Source: Candidatus Jidaibacter sp. (GTDB lineage: Bacteria; Pseudomonadota; Alphaproteobacteria; Rickettsiales; Midichloriaceae). Taken from it: a DNA stretch of 10,034 nucleotides. A program made the translations under genes and the position numbers. The stretch lies in assembly GCA_021298045.1 (NCBI GenBank), contig JAJTHY010000114.1, forward strand, positions 1-10,034, given 5' to 3'. Positions 6,803 through 10,034 of the stretch are shown in pieces (positions within the stretch are counted from its first letter, which is position 1; every line of letters starts with the position of its first letter). The notes beneath the pieces are model-generated. The model ran no database searches. It was not told the origin of the DNA and saw nothing but the letters and a program-made list of their open reading frames with translations.

Positions 6803-7684
6803 ATGGATATAGTTGGATTCACATACCTAGATTATGCTGTTGTAGCTGTACTTGCGCTCTCAACATTGTTTGCATTTGTTAGAGGGTTTATCGGATCATT
6901 TTTATCACTTGCTGGCTGGATTGTATCCATTTATTTATCATACACACTTTTCCCAGCTATCAGGCCATTGCTAGATGAAAAGATAAAAAATCCTGTCATA
7001 GTAATGATCTTGGGCCATTCGGGATTGCTAGTTGGCTTCTTAATTGTATTTGGAATCATCAATATAATCGCATCAAATTTAGTCAAGGGCTTGACATCTG
7101 GTATAATTGATAGAACTTTAGGTGCAGCTTTTGGGGTGATACGAGGTGCTATAATAATTTCTTTCCTGTATCTTATTGTTTCAACTAGCATCAGTATTTT
7201 TAATGGCGTTGACAAAATACATAAAACCGAAGCAGAGAGCATGCCGTCATGGTTAAAAAGCTCCAAGAGTTTCATCTACATGCATGAAGGCAGTCAGGTT
7301 TTATCTAGCTTTATACCCGATTCTTTCTATGAGCGTTTCCAAGAGATGTATGACGATGTAAGCAAAAAGACTATGGATGATAGATTTGTGGAAAACAGCA
7401 TTCAAAAGCTCAGAAAAAGCTTAAGTCCAAATGAGGTGAAACTAATTGATGAAAGGACCGAAGAGGCAGCTCTTACTCAATCTTCCGAAGAAGCTAAATA
7501 TAATAAACTTAATGAATTACTTAATGCTTATGAGAATGGTAAAGTGGATAAAGATGTGAGCGGGAAAAAGTTAATTTCGAAAGATGAAGCCTCTAGGCTG
7601 CGTTCGATAATTAAAAATAAACAAAATGCACTTAATAAAATTCGAGATGCTGAAGATATTTCAGAAGATGTTTTGGTGGAATGA
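6803..7684 (+). CDS. cvpA: CvpA family membrane protein with long C-terminal extension
   Basis: The first 130 residues form a CvpA domain with four membrane segments (about 8-28, 32-52, 66-90 and 107-130) and the signature DRTLGAAFGVIRG (103-115). CvpA proteins were named for colicin V production in E. coli; their molecular role is uncertain, though they are linked to envelope homeostasis. Residues 131-293 form a hydrophilic, helical, highly charged tail (for example SPNEVKLIDERTEEAALTQ and SRLRSIIKNKQNALNKI), making the protein nearly twice the core family length. The gene begins 10 bp after radA. In many proteobacteria cvpA precedes purF; here a DUF2177 gene follows, consistent with loss of purine synthesis in an intracellular lineage. 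No clear ribosome binding site is visible, so the start could be coupled to radA. Confidence 0.85.
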   Translation: MDIVGFTYLDYAVVAVLALSTLFAFVRGFIGSFLSLAGWIVSIYLSYTLFPAIRPLLDEKIKNPVIVMILGHSGLLVGFLIVFGIINIIASNLVKGLTSGIIDRTLGAAFGVIRGAIIISFLYLIVSTSISIFNGVDKIHKTEAESMPSWLKSSKSFIYMHEGSQVLSSFIPDSFYERFQEMYDDVSKKTMDDRFVENSIQKLRKSLSPNEVKLIDERTEEAALTQSSEEAKYNKLNELLNAYENGKVDKDVSGKKLISKDEASRLRSIIKNKQNALNKIRDAEDISEDVLVE

Positions 7685-7694
7685 GAGGTCTTAA

Positions 7695-8096
7695 ATGAAC
7701 AATATAAAAACTATTCTAATTACTTTTATCACTATCGTAGTTGTGGATTTCATATGGCTTGGCTTTGTTGCCAAACATTTATACCTTAAAGAGATGGGGC
7801 ATTTGATGCGTTTGCATGAGGGAAATGTTTCGCCTAATTACCTGGCTGCGGCACTTGTTTATATTGCTTTGGTTGTTGGTATTTTGCTTCTTGTTTTACC
7901 CAATGCACATACGTACACCGAGGCTCTTATTAAAGGCGCACTTTTTGGGCTTATAATTTATGCAGTTTATGATTTTACCAATCTAGCTATATTGGCAAAT
8001 TGGCCCTTATTTATCAGCTTAGTAGACATAGCATGGGGAACCACTCTTTGTGGTATTGTAAGTGGGGTAGCATTTTGGGCAAAAACGAATTTTTAA
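7695..8096 (+). CDS. DUF2177 family four-helix membrane protein
   Basis: This 133-aa protein has four predicted membrane helices (about 5-25, 49-69, 78-98 and 106-127). It carries the pattern that defines DUF2177: an early DFIWLG (D18, W21), YDFTNLAIL (92-100), an NWP (102-104) and DIAWG (111-115). The function of the family is unknown; the conserved Asp and Trp residues inside helices hint at a small transporter or a binding site, but this is inference. AGAGG (7684-7688) lies 6 nt before the ATG, and the gap to cvpA is 10 bp, so it is likely the third gene of a radA-cvpA transcript. No strong terminator is seen in the 114 bp after it (8097-8210), which separates it from the convergent tadA. 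Confidence 0.85.
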   Translation: MNNIKTILITFITIVVVDFIWLGFVAKHLYLKEMGHLMRLHEGNVSPNYLAAALVYIALVVGILLLVLPNAHTYTEALIKGALFGLIIYAVYDFTNLAILANWPLFISLVDIAWGTTLCGIVSGVAFWAKTNF

Positions 8097-8210
8097 TGCA
8101 TCAGTGCTTAGATTGATTATGCAAAAGATATAGCTAATCCCTTATAAAATGACCATGCTAATACTTCGCCATTTCCCAGCAACAATTGGAAAAAAGCGCG
8201 CACTTTCTAA

Positions 8211-8681
8211 TTAAGGATGGGTTTTGGTATAACCACGCTTACTTTGAAAAAAAGTTTTTAAAATTTCTCCGCATTCATTTTCCATAATACCCCCAAAAAC
8301 CTCAGGCGCATGGAAACAGCTGGGTTGGCTATAAATACGTAAACCATTCTCTACAGCGCCGCCTTTAATATCTGAAGCGCCAAAATATAATCTTCTTATC
8401 CTGGCAAAAGAGATAGCCTGTGCACACATTGGACAAGGTTCTAAAGTTACGTAAAGGTCGCAGTCTATAAGTCTATACTCAGCAAGTAACTGCGCTGCTT
8501 TCCGTATAACGAGTATTTCTGCATGCGCTGTAGGGTCGTATGATGAAACACATAAATTATGACTTCTTGCTAATATTTTATTATCTTTTACAATCACAGC
8601 GCCAACCGGCACTTCACCCAAAGCGATTGCGCTTGTAGCCATGGAGAATGCATCTTGCATAAAGCTATCTTGAGAATTCAT
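8211..8681 (-). CDS. tadA: tRNA-specific adenosine deaminase (A34 to inosine)
   Basis: TadA deaminates adenosine 34 in the anticodon of tRNA-Arg(ACG) to inosine, which is needed to read CGN codons. The 156-aa protein has the full cytidine/adenosine deaminase signature: zinc ligand H53 with proton-shuttle Glu55 in HAEI, and the two cysteine ligands in PCPMC (C83, C86). It also has the early GEVPVGAVIV block (22-31) and a GGAVENG turn (about 107-113) usual in TadA. Length is normal. The start at 8681 is the first ATG, without a strong ribosome binding site; a second ATG at codon 8 is possible. The gene is transcribed alone, convergent with the DUF2177 gene and divergent from the sugar transferase. 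A free cytosine/guanine deaminase is much less likely given these motifs. Confidence 0.93.
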   Translation of the reverse strand: MNSQDSFMQDAFSMATSAIALGEVPVGAVIVKDNKILARSHNLCVSSYDPTAHAEILVIRKAAQLLAEYRLIDCDLYVTLEPCPMCAQAISFARIRRLYFGASDIKGGAVENGLRIYSQPSCFHAPEVFGGIMENECGEILKTFFQSKRGYTKTHP

Positions 8682-8700
8682 TTTGCTTTGTTGTATTAAT

Positions 8701-8730
8701 TTTCATAAAAGGTGGTAAGATTATTATAAT
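8701..8730 (+). promoter_or_regulatory. Candidate promoter of the sugar transferase gene
   Basis: A perfect TATAAT (8725-8730) lies just before the ATG at 8736, with a weak -35 (TTTCAT, 8701-8706) 18 bp upstream. Transcription would then start at or next to the ATG, giving a leaderless or nearly leaderless mRNA. The only Shine-Dalgarno-like AGGTGG (8710-8715) is 20 nt from the ATG, too far to serve it. In-frame TAA at 8727-8729 excludes an earlier start. Confidence 0.4.
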
Positions 8731-8735
8731 TTTTT

Positions 8736-9356
8736 ATGCCATCTATGTTACACATAAAACATTTTTTCGACTATCTAATTTCCTCACTATTACTATTTAT
8801 GGCTTTGCCTTTTCTTATTATGGTATCTATAGCTATAAAGTTGGATAGTCCTGGACCAATATTTTATTTGCAAACCAGAGTAGGGCGGCATGGTAAGGAA
8901 TTTAAGATCTTTAAATTTCGCACAATGTATTCATCTTTGGGGCCGCTACTCACCAATGGAACAAATGATTCTAGAATTACCCGTGTGGGTCGTGTTATCA
9001 GAATGCTGCATATAGATGAATTAGCTCAGCTTATAAATGTATTAAAAGGTGATATGTCGCTAGTTGGGCCGCGCCCAGAAATTCCTGAATTTACAAAAGT
9101 TCATCCAGATTTATGGAAAAAAGTACTACAAGTAAAACCTGGCATTACTGGGCTTGCTGCATTAAAATGTGCAGATTTTGAATATGCGCAACTTGCCGCG
9201 GCAAGGGATTGTAAGAAAACATATATAACCAAGATTTTGCCTAAGAAATTACGGTATGACTCCTTTTATGTACGTAAACTGAGCTTGGGTTTTGACACAA
9301 TTATTGTATTGTGGACAGTGAAACGCGTTTTGCTTCACATGGGAATCTATAACTAA
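8736..9356 (+). CDS. Bacterial sugar transferase (monotopic phosphoglycosyl transferase, WcaJ/PglC type)
   Basis: Such enzymes move a phospho-sugar from a nucleotide sugar to undecaprenyl phosphate at the inner membrane, starting O-antigen, capsule or glycoprotein glycan assembly. The 206-aa protein is the compact catalytic form without the extra N-terminal helices of WbaP/WcaJ. It has a single re-entrant hydrophobic helix (about 14-35, with P25 as the likely kink), then SPGPIFY (38-44), KFRTM (60-64), the catalytic Asp-Glu dyad in IDELAQ (D94, E95), SLVGPRPE (108-115) and KPGITGL. The sugar cannot be predicted. No other glycosyltransferase, flippase or polymerase gene is adjacent, so its pathway must lie elsewhere. 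A second ATG at codon 4 (8745) is an alternative start. The next gene follows after 24 bp. Confidence 0.92.
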   Translation: MPSMLHIKHFFDYLISSLLLFMALPFLIMVSIAIKLDSPGPIFYLQTRVGRHGKEFKIFKFRTMYSSLGPLLTNGTNDSRITRVGRVIRMLHIDELAQLINVLKGDMSLVGPRPEIPEFTKVHPDLWKKVLQVKPGITGLAALKCADFEYAQLAAARDCKKTYITKILPKKLRYDSFYVRKLSLGFDTIIVLWTVKRVLLHMGIYN

Positions 9357-9370
9357 TCTCGGACATTATT

Positions 9371-9375
9371 AGGAG
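9371..9375 (+). promoter_or_regulatory. Shine-Dalgarno sequence AGGAG
   Basis: AGGAG lies 5 nt before the ATG at 9381 and fixes the start of the small membrane protein. It is the clearest plus-strand ribosome binding site in the window, while the preceding gene has none. Confidence 0.75.
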
Positions 9376-9380
9376 AAGCA

Positions 9381-9848
9381 ATGGAATTTTTATTTATTAT
9401 ACTTGCCATAAGTGCCGGAGCATTAGTATGTATCATGATGTTTCTCAATTATCTGGCTAGCTATTATCAAGTTAGGCAAAGAAAAAAAAGGCTTGATGCT
9501 ATAGATAAAAGTTCTCAATATCGAAAACAAAAACCTGCGCCAATTAAACCTGATAAGGATTTTTTATCAAAGGATCGAGGTTTAGAAAAGCTAAAAGAAG
9601 AGCGTGAAATTGCTGGTGTCACAAAATATAATCCAAATGGTACCGAGCTTGAAAATAGTAAAGAGCAAGATGTAATAGTGGGTGTGGCAGAGCCGGTAGG
9701 TATTTGGTCCAAGTTTATTATGAAACAAAAGATGGGCTTTATAATTGCAATGGGTGGTTTGCAAGGAAACAAAAAAGGAGGCTTTTGGACCAACTTAATT
9801 AAAGCGCAAGCTGCATCTCGCGGTAAAGGCGCAAGTAAGGGAAGGTGA
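9381..9848 (+). CDS. Small membrane-anchored protein, function unknown
   Basis: I do not recognise a named family. The 155-aa protein has one N-terminal membrane segment (about 3-27) followed by arginines and lysines (31-37), suggesting a single-pass inner-membrane protein with a cytoplasmic body. A charged, probably disordered region (38-95) follows. The compact C-terminal part looks structured: VGVAEPVGIW (100-109), KQKMGFIIAMGGLQ (115-128) and GGFWTNLIKAQAASRGKG (133-150), ending in a Gly/Lys/Arg tail. The block has the look of a conserved motif, and I have a vague impression of similar tails in Rickettsiales hypothetical proteins, which I cannot verify. It starts behind a strong ribosome binding site, 24 bp after the sugar transferase, so the two are probably co-transcribed. 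That hints at an envelope role but does not prove it. Confidence 0.75.
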   Translation: MEFLFIILAISAGALVCIMMFLNYLASYYQVRQRKKRLDAIDKSSQYRKQKPAPIKPDKDFLSKDRGLEKLKEEREIAGVTKYNPNGTELENSKEQDVIVGVAEPVGIWSKFIMKQKMGFIIAMGGLQGNKKGGFWTNLIKAQAASRGKGASKGR

Positions 9849-9867
9849 GCCAGCGCTTTCCTTGAGA

Positions 9868-9900
9868 GCTATGTTGATGCTTCAACGGCACAAATATAGC
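9868..9900 (+). terminator. Weak hairpin after the last gene
   Basis: GTTGA-TGCT-TCAAC (9873-9886) forms a 5-bp stem, extended by GCTAT (9868-9872) pairing with ATAGC (9896-9900) across a 9-nt bulge. No run of T follows directly, so intrinsic termination is doubtful. It lies 20 nt past the stop of the small membrane protein. Confidence 0.25.
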
Positions 9901-9939
9901 CGATTCAATTACAAAAAAGGCACGGTTTTTGCTTTAATT

Positions 9940-9993
9940 GTCATTCCGCACTTGTTGCGGAATCTTAAGATCCCAAGCAATAGCGAGGATGAC
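9940..9993. repeat. Short palindromic repeat (GTCATTCCGCA... type)
   Basis: ATTCCGCA (9943-9950) and TGCGGAAT (9956-9963) form a perfect 8-bp stem with a 5-nt loop. The outer parts GTCATTCC (9940-9947) and GGATGAC (9987-9993) are also nearly complementary, giving a larger imperfect palindrome. The GTCATTCC...GGAAT...GGATGAC layout is that of dispersed palindromic repeats common in Rickettsiales and some other proteobacterial genomes. Only one copy is in the window, so dispersal cannot be shown here. A 41-aa frame (9871-9996) runs through it but is probably spurious. Confidence 0.65.
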
Positions 9994-10034
9994 TAAGAGA
10001 TGGAGATCTGTTGTATTTTTCATAGCTATTTTAT

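Noticed and set aside
8183..8210. Possible terminator AAAG...CTTT with T-run (minus strand) after tadA
   Set aside because: The stem is only 4 bp, or needs a loop-less palindrome with a wobble pair; too weak to call.
9911..9930. A-run, GGCACGG, T-run as a terminator
   Set aside because: Only the A and T runs pair; the GG pairs with GG on neither side, so there is no stable G/C stem.
1..10034. CRISPR arrays, tRNA or rRNA genes, toxin-antitoxin pairs, defence or secretion systems
   Set aside because: No regularly spaced repeats, no tRNA-like cloverleaf and no proteins of such systems were found; the XRE gene has no toxin partner and belongs to the lnt context.

Overview
The window looks like a piece of an AT-rich alphaproteobacterial chromosome, most likely from an intracellular lineage such as Rickettsiales or a relative. 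This is inferred from gene content and order, not from a search. The radA-cvpA pair and an XRE regulator directly behind lnt are familiar alphaproteobacterial arrangements. The purF gene that often follows cvpA in free-living relatives is absent, as expected where purine synthesis has been lost. A short palindromic repeat of a kind common in Rickettsiales-like genomes lies at the right edge. An LpxL-type acyltransferase and a sugar-phosphate transferase imply an LPS or glycan-bearing outer membrane.

Layout. Positions 1-239 hold no secure gene, only two overlapping short antisense reading frames. A NodB-fold deacetylase-like gene follows on the plus strand (240-956). It converges on a minus-strand operon. 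Between them lies a 157-bp element (971-1127) with 26-bp inverted ends, probably a MITE or decayed insertion sequence. The operon (5373 down to 1135) is very compact and reads: divergent polysaccharide deacetylase, lnt, XRE regulator, HIT protein, LpxL/HtrB-family acyltransferase. Neighbouring genes overlap by 4-8 bp or sit 4 bp apart. Two of the starts are non-ATG (TTG for lnt, GTG for the regulator), each supported by a good Shine-Dalgarno sequence.

A 69-bp divergent region with nested inverted repeats separates this operon from a plus-strand cluster: radA, cvpA with a long charged C-terminal extension, and a DUF2177 membrane protein. This cluster converges on tadA (minus). tadA is divergent from a plus-strand pair: a sugar-phosphate transferase (first enzyme of undecaprenyl-linked glycan assembly) and a small membrane-anchored protein I do not recognise. 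The last 186 bp contain a hairpin and the palindromic repeat.

Functionally, most genes serve the cell envelope: lipoprotein N-acylation, lipid A acylation, glycan initiation and glycan modification. Housekeeping functions are interspersed: recombination (RadA), tRNA wobble editing (TadA) and nucleotide hydrolysis (HIT). I see no clear new defence, secretion or biosynthetic system. The items most worth a second look are the MITE-like element with its nested third end copy, the unrecognised protein at 9381-9848, and the DUF2334/WbmS-like deacetylase standing alone at 240-956.
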